In this document: one piece after another, positions 24,120 through 37,672 of the stretch
How the letters are laid out: the number at the start of each line of letters is the position of its first letter
Numbering within the stretch: position 1 is the stretch's first letter
Assembly (NCBI GenBank): GCA_022393335.1
Contig: JAJEKB010020463.1
Coordinates: 206,245 to 270,244 of the forward strand
Reading direction: 5' to 3'
DNA length: 64,000 nucleotides
Source of the DNA: Macrotrachela quadricornifera
Taxonomy: Eukaryota > Rotifera > Eurotatoria > Philodinida > Philodinidae
Position numbers and translations under genes: made by a program
Notes under the pieces: generated by a model
Database searches by the model: none
Told to the model about the DNA's origin: nothing
What the model saw: only the letters and a program-made list of their open reading frames with translations

Positions 24120-25620
24120 CCATCCAACATTTCAAATTCAGGTCAAATTTTAAAAAAAAATTCGAATCCGAATATATTCTCAACACTAGATGGAAATTAC
24201 TCTCATCTCTATCTAATATCCATTTCTTGAAACGTCTCTCGATTCCTTCTTGTTATTAACTAACATAAAACTCTTAGACTCAGATCCGAATCGAGTTTTA
24301 GTTTATCTAGTGGGCATTTCTGACCGGTTAAACATGGATCGACAACGAGCCGATCCATAGTACGTAAGCATTATACAGCCAGATATTAGTCAGATATATC
24401 GGCAAACCATCTATTTTCATTGTAGTCTTTGACAGATATGGGTTCGCAACTCGACGACCTGTTTGGTAATCTACTTTTCAGTGGTTATTATTTCTGTTCC
24501 GCGAATAGTTGAAATTATATGCATTTTGCTTTTGCTTATCCATTTGACATCCAGAAATGCGTCGGTACGGAAGGAGACCTATTCATTCTCATTGTGGTTA
24601 AAGGCTTAGGAATTTGGTGAGCCATGACGACTCACATTCACAGTACCCTAAGTGCCTGTTTTCTTCTGGTGTAATATTTCGAATAGTGCAGGACTGAAAT
24701 ATCAGTTATCAATGTATAAATTATGACCTCTATAAAAGTATATTTTGATCAGTTTCATAACGATTGCACCAGAAACACCTCGAGTCTTGTCACGGACTAT
24801 AGGTGTTGATGATCCAGTATAGACTATAAAATCGAGGATAAATCCGGTATGATAGTCACACAGCACGTGAAGTTTGATACCAAAACGGCTTCGCTTAAAC
24901 AGGATGTACTGCTAGAAGTTAAGTCGACCTTTTCAAAGCGTTAGGCTGTCATCAAGCACTAGATTTTGATACGGATATATAGTGCTACTAAACTTCTTCT
25001 TCAGATCATCAAGGATTGATGCCAACTTTGACAAACGATCGCTAGTAGTGACTTTTTATTATCGGTGAAGTGAAGGCATCGTAACAGCGAAAGGTATCGA
25101 TCCCTAGCAAATATGGTGCCAAAGATTGGCGTCTCTATAAGCGGGTCAGTGGACCAATATTTTAGTATCCTGTGTTTCTTTACTTGAGACATAAGTATTG
25201 TTATTGCCAAGAAGACAGACAGTTCGCTAACGCTAACATCCACCCAGGAAGCCATGTGAGAAGATGACGGTTGAGAATTTTGTGATTGATAGATGTTTGT
25301 TTGCCTTACGATTGTTTCTATCAGATTTTGATCACACAAAAGTCGACAGAATTGTGAAGTTGGTTGTAAAGTAAACGTCAATTTATTCTTGATTGCGAAG
25401 AATCGAAGGAATACAGAGATGGTGAAAAATTGCCCTGAATCCATTTTCTGTTTGCAGAAGACAGGCCATGTCTTGTACTGAAACTACTAGTTTGAGAAGA
25501 GGTCTCACACGAAGGGTCATCAATATCTGTCGGTTCAGAGTTGTCGGTCTCATCAAGATCGAGGTCCTCCTCTGAGTCAGTTTCACTTTCAGAATCCGTA
25601 TTTATCTGAAATTTCGGATC
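24120..25620 (-). pseudogene. piggyBac-type transposase, decayed
   Basis: Minus-strand fragments in changing frames follow the order of the DDE_Tnp_1_7 family: an acidic N-terminal stretch (about 25610-25510), IVRQTNIY..., WVDVSVSELSVFLAITILM, YWSTDPLIETPIF, RDRYLSLLRCLHFTDN, then LVLDDSLTL (first catalytic Asp region) and RFGIKLHVLCDYHTGFILD. It continues to YRGHNLYIDN (second Asp region) and a C-terminal part near 24300-24560. Stops and frameshifts interrupt it throughout, so it is inactive. It belongs with the terminus at 26195. Confidence 0.8.
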
Positions 25621-26169
25621 TTCATGTTAACATAAGCAATGACGAACAGCCATCCTATGGGAAAGAATACGAGTTACAAATACAAAATAATATTAGAAGT
25701 ATATGATGTGGTTTTCTGTGCTCAGCAATTATTACCTTGAAAATGTAGTTCTATATGAAATACGCTTTGATTTACTACGTGAGACAACAGATATATATAT
25801 ATATATATAACCATGAGCAGGAAGAGTGCTTGCGAGAAAGTATTAGAGAGATATCACGCATTATCAATACAAAAAAATTAAACGAGAGAGAAAAATGACG
25901 TTATTTGAACATATTAGAAGGAGAAAAGAATCCACAATATATCATGCATGTAAGCAGAAGAAAAGCAAATGTGAATGGAAGACGTGTGTGAGAATATTAT
26001 AGTATGATACTATCGGATGATAGACACTTCTACAAATTTCTTAAAATCATCATCACGACTGGTCTTGCTATCCTTATCTTGGATAGAATCCCCCAAGTAT
26101 TGGTTTTAATTTATATTTACAATCATATTTATATGAGTGTATGATGGCAAAACGTCACCGTCCTATATA

Positions 26170-26195
26170 TGGGACATCCATAGCGAAAGGGTTAA
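26170..26195. repeat. piggyBac terminal inverted repeat, right end
   Basis: The sequence reads inward from TTAA (26192-26195) as CCCTTTCGCTATGGATGTCCC on the minus strand. TTAACCCTTT plus a short GC-bearing stretch is a piggyBac terminus, about 600 bp beyond the transposase start. The opposite terminus was not found, so the element is truncated at its left side. Confidence 0.75.
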
Positions 26196-26564
26196 TTGAT
26201 TATCAATAATAAATTAAATATTATTTGTGAGGGATATGAGTGCTTTCCAAATGGTTAAATTCTTTTTTTAAGATTAAAATAATGTATGTTTTCTAAATTA
26301 ATTCAACCCTCAGAGATATTACTCTTGTTTGGACAAAGACAACGAAAAGACCTTTTATGTATATACATTGTCTTGCTGCTGTTGGTCTTTGTGTCTCCAA
26401 TAACCAGAGTTTTTCTGGTTGCGCGCGCACGTGAATATATATATATATATATCAATTTATTTTCATTCATTTATTTCTTTTCAATTAGAACTAGAAAGCA
26501 ATCAAAAACTAATAATCAATAGCTGAAAATAAGTAAGTGTATTCATTAGTTCATCCCATTAATT

Positions 26565-29500
26565 TCATGCTATTTCAATATTAAATCGTTGTACTCGATT
26601 TTTACCATGCTCAACAACATAGAAATTACCTTGCCGATCAAATGACAATCCATCGGGATAATTGAGTTGATTTGCTTGTGCTCCTTGACCATTTCCACCA
26701 GCAATAACATTTCCTTGTTGTGCTCCAGTAGGCCAACGTATAATTCGATGATTCCATTGATCAGCTACATAGACAGTACCCAATTGATCAACTAGAACTC
26801 CTTGAGGATAAGACAATTGTGTCAAATTATTTCCATGTCCTTGGCCACCAGCAACAACAATACCTTCTTTTGCATCTTTTATCCATTTCATTACACGGTG
26901 ATTATTAGTATCAGCCACAAATACAGAATGTTCTCGATCAATAAATATGTACCCAGGATAATTGAGCTGATCAAGAAGAATTCCTTTACCATTTCCACCT
27001 GCCACTACTACTCCTTGGGATTCACCCATTCGATATCTTCTTACTTCATTCTTATCAACATCGGTGACATAAAGAAATCCATTCTCATCCATTGTCAAAC
27101 CCCAACAATCGATGTTCGAAATAATTATTTCTCCGCTTGTTCCATTTTGACGAGGCCATCTAACTACTCTTGTATTTCCCCAATCACAAACAATAAGACT
27201 GTCTCTCTCTTTATCCACGATCACATCTGATGGTTCATCCAATTGATGAGCACTATTTCCTCGTTTACGTCCACCTGCTACAATTTTTCCCTTTGTTTCA
27301 CCCAATTTCCATGCTACAATACGGTGATTCGCATAATCAGCAACATAAATTGTTTGTTCATCATCCACATATACACCATGAGGCTGAGAAAGTCTTGGTT
27401 TTTCTCCTCCTAATGTTTGATCATTCTTATTCCATTTGGCATTTGCTGGAATATCTATCGAACTAGCACGAAGTGGTACTAAAAGAAAGAGAAAAGATGA
27501 TCATCATCAAAATGAACCTTTCATTTCCTATGCATTGTGAAAAAAAAGACAAACTTCTATAATATTGTTTTTCACCTCGTTTAATGTGACAGAGAAGAAT
27601 AGAGAAAATTCACAGTTATTGTAAAAAAAAGTCCTATTATTATATGTTTTACTGATGACTATATCAATGATTTCTCAAATATAAAGAAACTATACATTTG
27701 AGAGAAACTATTTTTTGATACAAGTCGTCTGAATTCTGATAAAAACATATACAGAACATGTTTTATTCAAACTGAGATAAAAAATATTTATATCACACCC
27801 TCAAGATAGTATATTCCTTTAAGTTTTATTTCATATACTTTTGGACAGTGTTCCATCGAGCGGATTGGTGAGTCCACTCAAAAATGTTTTTTCTCTTACT
27901 CTCATTCTCATTATTAATAATATTCATTTTGTTTTTTCAAGCAATAGTGAAGAATATGCGAGATGATAATATTAAAATATTTGCTTACTAGTCATTTGAG
28001 ATTTTTCTGGTAGACTTCCAAAAATATTTCTCGACGGATATTCTCCTAGTTGAAACGCCTTCGTAAAGTCCATGAGGAGTCTACTAAAAAATACAAAATT
28101 TCTGAGAACTTCTCAGGGAGTTACCAAGCTAATCTCCTCGCAGTTCCTGAATGGGAACTTGCTAGAGAATTTTACTTTTTGTGATCTAATTCTGTTAAGT
28201 ACATAAATGTTTTATATATACACCTGAAAAAAATTGCTTCCAGTATTTCAAATATATTGTTTAAAAACTAATGACGTATTCTGAAAACCTATGAAGTTTT
28301 CAATCATTTTATATAATGAGATTCTAGTTTAGAACTATGCATTATCAAAATCTTTGTCTAATTATGTAGTTTTGATTTCTTTATCAACCTATATTGTTTT
28401 GGTATATTTTCTTAGCAATCTTGTAAGAAAACTTTAGATTATATAAATATTATCTGGAACTTGTATTTTCATTCATGCCAATTAGATAGGGAATATTTCT
28501 AAAAAACATTTGTTTTTCTTCTATAATTTCAGTATATCTACATAGAATGATCAAAAAGCTGGTGTAATAGGAATTTATAGAGTTTCACCTTCATTGTTTT
28601 TATTCTCCATGTTAATCTATTCTAGGAGCTACATCTATTACGTATTAAAAGTACTAATATGAATTTTTGAAAGTATCTATTATGGCAAGATTTTAATAAA
28701 ATTTTTCGATGACTCTCATTTTCTCTGTTTACAAAAATGGCTGCACTTAAAAGTGTCATTATTTGATAGCGAATGCTTTGAAGTATAAAAAGAAGTGATT
28801 TTTCAAATTACCATTTTTTTCTTTTATCCGATTTCAATGGGTGGCGATGGTATCTATAGATCATAACAAAATCTCATAGGGTTCAAAATGTTTCCTATCG
28901 AATAAAATACTTAAGAGAACCATAAAAACAATCAGTTTCAAACAAATTCTTTTTTTCCGATTTTCAGTATGGTAGAAGGATAATATCATTTGGAGAACTG
29001 GGTACCACAGTATTTTTTTAATAGCTTTTTTCAGGAATGAGTTATAACATTGATATTTTTAACATAAGCCTACAACCACTAATTGTAATTTATGGTAAAA
29101 AAGTCAACTTTTAACTCCTTATAATTGGATCAGGAGATAAGCATAACGGGTGGGCCAAATTGTGTATCGCACATCAGTAGACTCCATCAAGATTTAAATT
29201 TTTCAAAAATGGCAAAAAGTAATAACTTGCAGTTTTCGTCAGCCGAAAAACAACCAAAAAAAGAAATTTTTTCTCAAGAAAAATTTGACTTAAGCTGCTT
29301 GTTAGCGTCATACTAGACTCAAAGTGGGTGAGCGACGCTTTTTCTGTTTTCCAGAACCATTGACGAAATGTCACATTTCTCTGATACGACGATAACTAAA
29401 GTGAAAACAAGAACATGTACAGATAGATCATTCAAAAATCATGTAAGAAAACTAATTAAACATGCATTACTTTTTTTGGTTCGAAGCCAAAAAGAAGAAA

Positions 29501-32500
29501 TACATTAGTGTTCACTTGAAGGCGAATCGAATAAAGAATCCTTTACTATTATGTAATGAAATAATTATAGAAAAAGTAAAATATAGATGTATTATATATT
29601 GACATTTCTTGTTGTGTAAAGAGTTTTACTTTTCATATACATTGTTTTATTGGAATCAAAATAAGAAAAATATGAATTTCATCGTCACCCATTACAATGC
29701 ATTTTTTAAAAACAAATTTAAATTGTGAAATCGTTGATTTTTTTAAAATTTGTAAAAGGTTCTTCAGATATTCGTGTATTTTCAATTAATCTAAATTCAA
29801 ATTCTCATACAATGCCAATTATTTCAGAAAAATTGACAAATTAAATAGTTCTAGATTTTCATAAACTGTCATTAATACTCTTTCAAATGGTGATAGAATA
29901 CATGCCATTTGGAGGGGTTGAAGAAAAATTCAACAATTAAAGAAATACAACTGATGTACACAAATTGAAACTATTTATGTTATATATGTCAACTGAAAAG
30001 GTTAAGTTTAATTATTGAATAGCTAAGAAAAAACGAAAGAACAGGAATGAGGTCAATTGAGGAATAGAGACTGAGTAAAGTATTGAATGTCTCCATGTCA
30101 AAACCAAACAATAAAATTCTATCAGAAATTGTTCATATCATGTTTTTGAGAAAATCGTATAGAATTGGACGAAATTTACCGCTTTTTCCAATGAGAAACG
30201 ATGTTATCCGACATCTAGTTCTATTGGTTTGGATCAGTACGTAAAAGTAATAGCTACTAGTTCGAAAAAAGAATTCTTTCCGATTTTCAAGTTTTTGATT
30301 TGGAAGCCCTTACTTAACGGTCAAATAGCACTCACTTTTCACATGTATCTTTTTGAAATAAAACTTTGGGAAATAGAGCTAACTCGCATTTTTTTGTTAG
30401 TTTGATTAAAAACATAGTATATTTTTTTCGCGTATTCTCATATAAATGAGATTTTTACCTTGAAAATTAGTTCAGAGAATAGAATTCTCTACCGATCTAT
30501 GTATGTATTTTCTTTTTAGTTTAGTGCAAATTTCTTGGTTAGGAAATGCAAAATACTAGAGAGCACAGAGTCCTCCTTCTACAGTACATTTTGTAGCTAG
30601 TCTCTTATACTCTCTATGTCACCATTTAAATCAAATCAGTATTTCTTAATTTGAAATGAAAATGAAATAAATGAATTCACTTAAACTTTTGCCATGTACT
30701 GTACACTATATATTGTACACGATAATCAAGTGTATGAGATAAAAGAAAGAAATCCGATATTTTTTTTTGTACAAATTTTATTTAGATTAACTATTGAATA
30801 TTTTGTATTTGTTGTATAGAACTTAAATTAGTATGTGTACTAATTATAATCGATTGGTTTCGTTCAATATATATGTGTGTAGAACGTAAACGAGGATAAA
30901 ATTGGGTAAGACATATTTTTGATATGGAATAATTTCTGTCATCAACTCTATTTAATTCATTTAAACATGAAAATGAAAATATGTTACATACTCCAGTTGG
31001 TTGTAGTAGTTGATTGTCCTGTAGTTGACTTTGTTCCTGATCCTTTAGTAATTAATGAAAAAAGAAAAATATATAATCACTACATTATCATTCTATGTTT
31101 GATATTGAGCATTTCGAAAATTAACTCAAGGCACAATTAATATTTGAAATCTGTAATAATCGCAGAATTTGAACGAAAATTTCTTCATAATCTGATAGTT
31201 TAAAGAACATCTGAATCATTTACATATTGAAATGTCCATTTAGATAAGATACTGCATTATATATTTTTTTTGTACAGATTCAAGTATTTTTCGAATAAAT
31301 CTCATATTTTTACTAGTTACAATACACATACAATGCTATTATTTTTTTGTTTGAGCAAATTGTACATATTGTTTGCAATTTATATAGTCTCAATTTGATT
31401 GGATATTCTATTCGTAGACAAATCATATAATACCTTATCTGTAATTTTCATTCAACTCGTTCTTACTAAAAATTTTGCGTTATCACCCTATATAGTTTTA
31501 AATGACCGAAAACAAGTTTAAGTATTTGATTGTGGTGATTATCATAACAGATAGTGCTCAAATAAAAATAAGTTATTAGCATGATGCTTCTATTATAAAT
31601 AGTAAAAATATGCCATTTTCTCGAAAAATACTTGAAGCAGTATAAAAAAAGAGAAAGAAAGTAATGGAATATCCTATCTAACTGATTCCTCTTATGTTCT
31701 TAATTGTCTAACATTGGATATCAATTTTGCAGTATTTTAAAGCATAGAACAGGATATATAATAAATCTCACAGTTAAATGACATTCAATAATTTCTAGTA
31801 TTTGCGAAAATGTTTGATTTCTCTTAATATGAAAAGTAATTCTTTATTTCAGATTTCCAAGAATTTATGAAAGCTTGTCTGTGAAGCATTCTGAAATTGT
31901 TTTATTTATGAACTACTAGAAGTTTATTTTAAATCATTACAATCGACGTATGAATTTACCTACCGGTCTCACTTTGATCTGGCAGTTGTGGTGTTGTTGT
32001 TGTGGTTTCTAAGACATAAGGTAATTATTTTTAAAATTGAAATAAAAATATTTTTGTTAACAATTTATTCAGCAACTAATATTTGCAAAAGATTGATCTT
32101 AATTTAATAAAAACCAAAATTCTTTCGTTTCACTAAATTATCTAATCTCTGTTGATGTAAAAAATTTATAAATAAGTTGCTGAAATCTAACGAGAGACGT
32201 TCCCCAACTGTTTCAAAGCTTTTGGCTTCATCTTTTCATCATCCATGGACTTTCCTTGCCGAGATACAGTCAAAATTGTGTTACGGCAACAGTTATATTT
32301 TTTATTATTGAAAAGTTCCTTTTTTTTCATCTACATATTCTAGAGTGTTCTCTTACACAGCAAACGGCAGTAATTGACTATATCTCGGCAAGGAAGGTCT
32401 ATGGACACGAATGTTCTTGGGATTTTCTTAGCCTCACTAAGCCCTATTTATGATCAAAAGATGAATCTAAAAGTTTTTAAACGGTTGGAGAACTTCTATC

Positions 32501-34544
32501 ACAAGCTACACTGGAAAATGTTGAGATACTTTTAGAAGTTTAAAAACTAGACTCGATAGAAATTGAACTTGTATCTAAAGATGATAGTTATAATATTCAA
32601 TACATTTTTTTGTGCAAGTTTTGTTCAGCTTTCAATGCTCTATCTTTTGGTATATTACATGAAAAATTTCATTAATTTTATGTTATTGGAAAAATCTCAA
32701 CTTTATATGAATGATTTTTGACAATATTTTTCAAATAACCTCAGGGGTGTTCGACAGTAAAATTGAGCTAACTTTTCACCAGCTCATCTACATGCGCTAA
32801 AAATTTGAATTTAGAGGTTTTCAATGATGCTGAATAAGATAACAACTTCAAATAAAAAATCTAACATTGATCGAGTGCTTCGATATCTGGCATGGTGCTC
32901 GATGGGCTCATGAACACTCTCTTAAATATATAATCTTATACAATGACAAAACAACGATTAAAGGGTGTCTCATAAATACTGAAACAATTTAAAAATTAGT
33001 GCTAGATAAATTCAACTTTTCATATCTATAACTTATACTATAGATGAGAACAAGTAACGACAGTATCATGCACTATTTTTTGTATTTTCCTGATCATCTT
33101 CAGGTGTACAACAATTTTTTTGTTATATTTTGTCTATATCTCGACTTAGATAGATGATAAAATCTTGAATTCTTTTGAAAAAAATGTGCCGTGAAAAGAT
33201 CTATAAAACTGTAACAAAATAAACTGCTATTGACTTCTGTTAACAGTCACTACCATATTCAAGATGAAAAATCTACATTATTGTACTATTTCCGAGAATC
33301 AGAATATTGTGCATAATATAAAAATTGTTCAGAAGACCTTTTTGTTTTGCATTTATCTCGGCTTGAGATAATACTAAAGCTTTTATTTTTTTGAAAGATG
33401 CACCATCGAAAGCTCTTCGAAACAAGTCTTTTAATATGTACAATAATTATCTTTTGGCTTTCCCATTCTCTCATCACTTAACTTCTTATGAATTCTACAT
33501 TCAAAAGGAAATCAATTTATTATCGAACTTGAAAAATGGTTTGACAATTTCCTAAACTAAAAAACGAATCTTTCCTAGGGCAAACTGGAAGAACCTTGCT
33601 TCTGAACCACTGTCAGATTTCGAACGGAAGGACTAATTGTGCTGACAATAAGTGTACAATCTTTGCTCATCTTCTCTCGATTAATGATGTGAGAGCATTC
33701 AGTCAATAGACAACCAGACATTGTGACCTCTTCATCGACAGTAGCTGTCTACTCACTCTTTCTTTCTGCTTGTAGCGTCTCTCGTATATATATAGAAATG
33801 GCTAGGAAGGCGAGGTTCTTCTCATACGCTCAGAAAAGATCCTTTTACGGTTTAGGAACCTTTCAAGCCTTTTTTTAAAGTTTGGTACAAAACTGATTTT
33901 CTTCAGAGTATTGTAAATCTTTATCAGTGATAACAAAGCAACAGCTTAGTGTTTTTTGTCTAATTCGTACGTTGCATTCTAAGCAATCAAAATAGAATTA
34001 CACTAAAGGTTCTCTTAGTCTATGGGAAAACTTTGAGCAGATGTGGTTTCTAAATACAACAGTGCGGGTTCAAACAGATCAAGAGGGATCTTATTTCTTG
34101 CTTTCATCGTTCTTTTTTGTTCTGTTCAACACTATTTCGCAAAAGTAAGAGACAAGATAATATTTCATTGTTTCATGATATCGAAAGTTCATTGTAATAA
34201 GAATAAGGAATATCTAACCTTGATTTGTGGGATTTGTATCATGAGGACAACATGTTTCATATTTTCCAAAAATCCCCCAACAATATTTCCATGACTTCTT
34301 GTACGTATTCTTGGGACCTAAATAAATATAAAAATATTTTAATAAATAAAAATTGAGATTTCTCTATCCCGTGTATTGTTTATCGGTTTCTTTTCTATTT
34401 TTTTTTTTGCACAACTAAGATTGATTACTTACAGCCATTATAGAAATGTGTATGACATTTTGTCTCAAAGCATTCAGTAGTAGCACGAATCAACATAATG
34501 CACATCATTGCGATAAATAATACAATGAGTAAGTATTTCATCAT
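26565..34544 (-). CDS. Secreted Cys-rich / Thr-linker / NHL beta-propeller protein, 5 exons
   Basis: Exons: 34544-34433, 34317-34219, 32008-31964, 31042-30992 and 27478-26565. All junctions are GT-AG and all are phase 1. Total is 1221 nt, 406 aa, no internal stop. Exon 1 codes a signal peptide (MMKYLLIVLFIAMMCIMLI) and TECFETKCHTHFYNGC; exon 2 completes a six-Cys module (WKYCWGIFGKYETCC). Exons 3 and 4 are 45- and 51-nt Thr-rich linkers (ETTTTTP..., KSTTGQSTTTTN). Exon 5 codes about six NHL blades with repeated GVYVDDEQTIYVADYANHR and VVAGGNGKG-type units. NHL propellers bind protein, RNA or ligands; here the protein should be extracellular. The introns are long (about 0.9-3.5 kb) and hold a MITE. 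Linker exons rest on splice sites and phase alone; the propeller and signal exons are firm. Confidence 0.75.
27479..30991 (-). other. Intron 4 of the NHL gene (3.5 kb), no gene seen
   Basis: AT-rich. It ends in a good acceptor (ttctctttcttttag) just before the propeller exon. A patch near 29147 (ataacgggtgggccaaattg) resembles the terminus of the element at 35976, so a decayed copy may sit here. Confidence 0.5.
32195..32497. mobile_element. Short inverted-repeat element (MITE)
   Basis: Arms pair over about 90-100 bp. The left holds gttccccaactgttt, then tttggcttcatcttttcat, then actttccttgccgagatacagtcaa. The right holds the complements ttgactatatctcggcaaggaaggt, agatgaatctaaaag and aaacggttggagaac. 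No coding. It lies in intron 2 of the NHL gene. No clear target duplication was seen. Confidence 0.75.
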
Positions 34545-35572
34545 TTTTCTAGAAAATAAATTGATTCATCAATACAACATACATAATTATTTGACAATAG
34601 TCACTGATAGATTCGGCTAATTAGACACACTGTCGATGTTGTTATTCCGATGTCTTGCTCTATACAAAAAAAAGGAGAAAGAATATAAAATATTCTAAAA
34701 GTAATTATACGTATCTATGGACAAAATTTCAGATTGAAACTTTATTATTTGCATTTTTCGATAAGTACATGGGAATGAGTCAAAAAATGCAGTAAAGACC
34801 CATAACTTTTGAAAGAGGACTCATGAGTAGAAGTCTCTTTAGGCTTTTTACTATCTTAATATACTGTATTCAATGAGATATACATGAATCAAAGTAAAGG
34901 TGACACTTATGGTAGTTTCTTCATAAGAAATGGTAGAAGTATTACTTAATGGTATAGTTTTTCAAAGTAATGTCTTGCATTATTAAAATTTCTTTTTAGT
35001 ATTGTAAGTCGAATGAGACAGCTACTCGATTTACCACATAAAAGTGTAAGGGCGGTAATTGACTAGAGAATGGATGAATAAAACGGAAGGGAAAGAAAAT
35101 AAAGAGAAGATCATAAAAAAATATGTTTAAAACAATAATACGATCTAGTGTGGTCAATACTAGTTACAGCGAACACAAGAGTAGAAATCCATGAGTATGG
35201 CTAGCATAAACAAAAAAAAATAGAAGAGATGAATAAAGAGAAAACTATTATGACTGCATCTCGAAAGAATACAGATCGTTTTCTTTGAGAACGAGCTTTA
35301 GTTATCGAAAGATTAAAAATAAAACTATCATTAGACAAAATTCCCAATAACTAATAGAATGTCATGGTAAGGGATGGGCCAGATGTTCTGATTCGATTCA
35401 TACAATAAATTTTTCTATGTTAAAACATGGACTTGAAAATTTGTCTCTGTCATAGAAAGATGCAGGAAAACACGCTCTACAAAACGGTATACGATCGATC
35501 CTCTCTAACATATATAATAAGAAAGTTATAAGCCTAAAAATATGCATGAGAAAAATTAAAAATTTTGGTTGT
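34545..35572. other. Intergenic, with a decayed terminal-repeat fragment
   Basis: 34785-34870 contains cccataacttttgaaagaggactcatgag...tttaggctttttactatcttaatat. This matches, with many changes, the arms of the long-TIR element at 7107-8950 (cataactttc..aagaaagag, ttaggctttttactatctcgatat), so it is an old relative. Nothing else is supported. Confidence 0.5.
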
Positions 35573-35752
35573 ATATTTCAGAATATACAACCAAAATATT
35601 GAACTAAACTCGACTTACACATTTAGTTCATGGAATATGTGCTTTAAACTTATTATATTATTAATTTTATAAAGACTTTAGAACGAATGCACTATGAGCT
35701 AAATGTATAATCTGAAGTTAGTTCAGTATTTTGGTTGTATATTCTGAAATAT
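35573..35752. mobile_element. Fold-back MITE
   Basis: Ends are atatttcagaatatacaacc at the left and ggttgtatattctgaaatat at the right, with pairing for about 70 bp (ccaaaatattgaactaa against ttagttcagtattttgg). A smaller palindrome (ttttggttgtatatttcagaatatacaaccaaaa) overlaps the left end. Confidence 0.75.
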
Positions 35753-35975
35753 TTCAAATAGTTCCAGTTTATTTGATACCTTCTTGTAATTATCATTTCT
35801 ATCAAAGTTTTAGCTTTTACATGATATTATCCCATAATCATTTTTGGTTTTTTCTGAGAATTTATTTCTACTAAATTAGGTAAACTTATTAGAAAACAAT
35901 TGGTGGAACCCTAAAGAAATTTAGGTAGTAAAAACAGTCATTTACTAAAAAAATTATTTCTCTATACATTTTATA

Positions 35976-36968
35976 TAACGGGTGCGCCATAAATAACCGA
36001 CCTCTCAGTAGATTTAAGATTTCTCCACTATTATCTCTGTGATTAAAATATCTGTTTTTATCAAAAGATAGCGCTTGAAATTCTCTACAAAACCATATAT
36101 AACTCGATCTAAAACATGTTTTAGATAGATTTGAAAAAAGTCGAAAACTAAAGACATACAAAAAGCTGTAAAATGTAACAGGTTGGACATAATGAGTGAC
36201 CGCACTTTGAATCAAATTTTTCTCATCACTTACTTTACTCTATTATTAAAACAAAATATACCACAAAATGGAGCGTAAAACGCTCTACAACTTACATAAG
36301 ATCGCTCATCCTATAGTTGCACTTTCTGGTATCAAAATGGTCACATTTTTAAACGATCAAATTTCGACCATGCAAAAATATGTCTGCTTCTGGTATAAAA
36401 TGAATTTGTTTTTCTCTTTATGTCATTGTTTCATAATTATTCTTTGTAAATTGTAGAGCTTTTCACGCTGCATCTTGTGGTATATTCTACTTTGTTTTAA
36501 TAAAACATGTATGGTAATAACAGGAGGACATGAGAAAAAATAAATTCATCTTGTATCAAAAAAAGATATTATTTTTGTATGATGGAAATTTGATCTCTCA
36601 AAATTTTGCCTATTTTGAAAATAGAAAGTCCAGTTATAAAATAAGCGTACTTCTGTAAGTTGTAGAGCTTTTCACGCTGCATCTTGTGCTATATCTTATT
36701 TCTTTAATACGACAAAATAATAACAAATGGGATACAAAGTGCAGTCACTCATTATGTCCAACCTGTTACATTTTACAGCTTTTTGTATGTCTTTAGTTTT
36801 CGACTTTTTTCAAATCTATCTAAAACATGTTTTAGATCGAGTTATATATGGTTTTGTAGAGAATTTCAAGCGCTATCTTTTGATAAAAAAAGATATTTTA
36901 ATCATAAGGACAATAGAGGAGAAATCTTAAAAATACTGAGAGGTCGGTTATTTATGGCGCACCCGTTA
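35976..36968. mobile_element. TA-flanked element with about 235-bp terminal inverted repeats
   Basis: Left arm 35976-36212 starts TAACGGGTGCGCCATAAATAACCG. The right arm (about 36730-36968) is its inverted copy with few differences. TA flanks each end, as in Tc1/mariner. The inside has no transposase but two direct copies of gtagagcttttcacgctgcatcttgtg (36454 and 36661) and a facing copy near 36268. A further copy of this inner motif lies near 60950, so the inside is itself a dispersed repeat. Confidence 0.85.
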
Positions 36969-37672
36969 TATTGTTCTTAGTAGGAACATTTTCTAGCTGA
37001 GTATTCGTATGAGGAACAGTGTTCTTAATAACAATAGACACATCACTGTTATAATTATAATAACTCAATTAATTTTCAAGATTATTAGTTGATTTCGGCA
37101 GCATTCGATTCGCCGGATGCTTCTCTATCTCAAAATGCAAAATGTTATTTTTATGATAAAAAACGGCTAAGAAAAAAAGGAAAAAATAACTGACATCATT
37201 GTCAAGGCTATTCTTATTAGGACAATTGCCTGTACTTTATATACTGACTTCTACAAAATAATATCTTTACCTTCAAGTACGTTTAATATGTCGTTTTGGG
37301 TGTGAAAAACGATGAATGATTAAGTGGTAACCATCTTCTTATATACTGTTCTTATTTTTTTTTTTTTTTCACTTTCAAAATTGGTATCTTTGGACTTTTC
37401 CCCACTTTACGATGGGTATCTATTACATTTCATTTATTGCAAAGACGAGAAAGACCTTTTAAAGATAACTACGATCGGTTGCAAAAAGCCAATTTCAAAA
37501 AAAAATTATCTTTTAACACGTAATGTGATACCAATAATGAAGTGAACAAGAAAAAAAAAAAAACAGTATTCATTTTTAAATCACAAAAAAAACAATAAAA
37601 ATGCTATTATGAAATTTTTTTAGTGTTGATTGTAATGAATTATCTTTATTTTGTTTATGATGTCTTGGAAAT

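Noticed and set aside
26802..27466. Two + frames opposite the NHL exon
   Set aside because: Antisense shadows of the propeller coding sequence.
34056..34085. gcgggttcaaacagatc, tRNA T-arm-like
   Set aside because: No matching acceptor stem, D-arm or anticodon arm around it.
35889..36980. Frames with FYSFLYVFSFRLF and FCREFQALSFDK on both strands
   Set aside because: The same peptide arises from both inverted arms; this is terminal-repeat DNA, not a coding gene.
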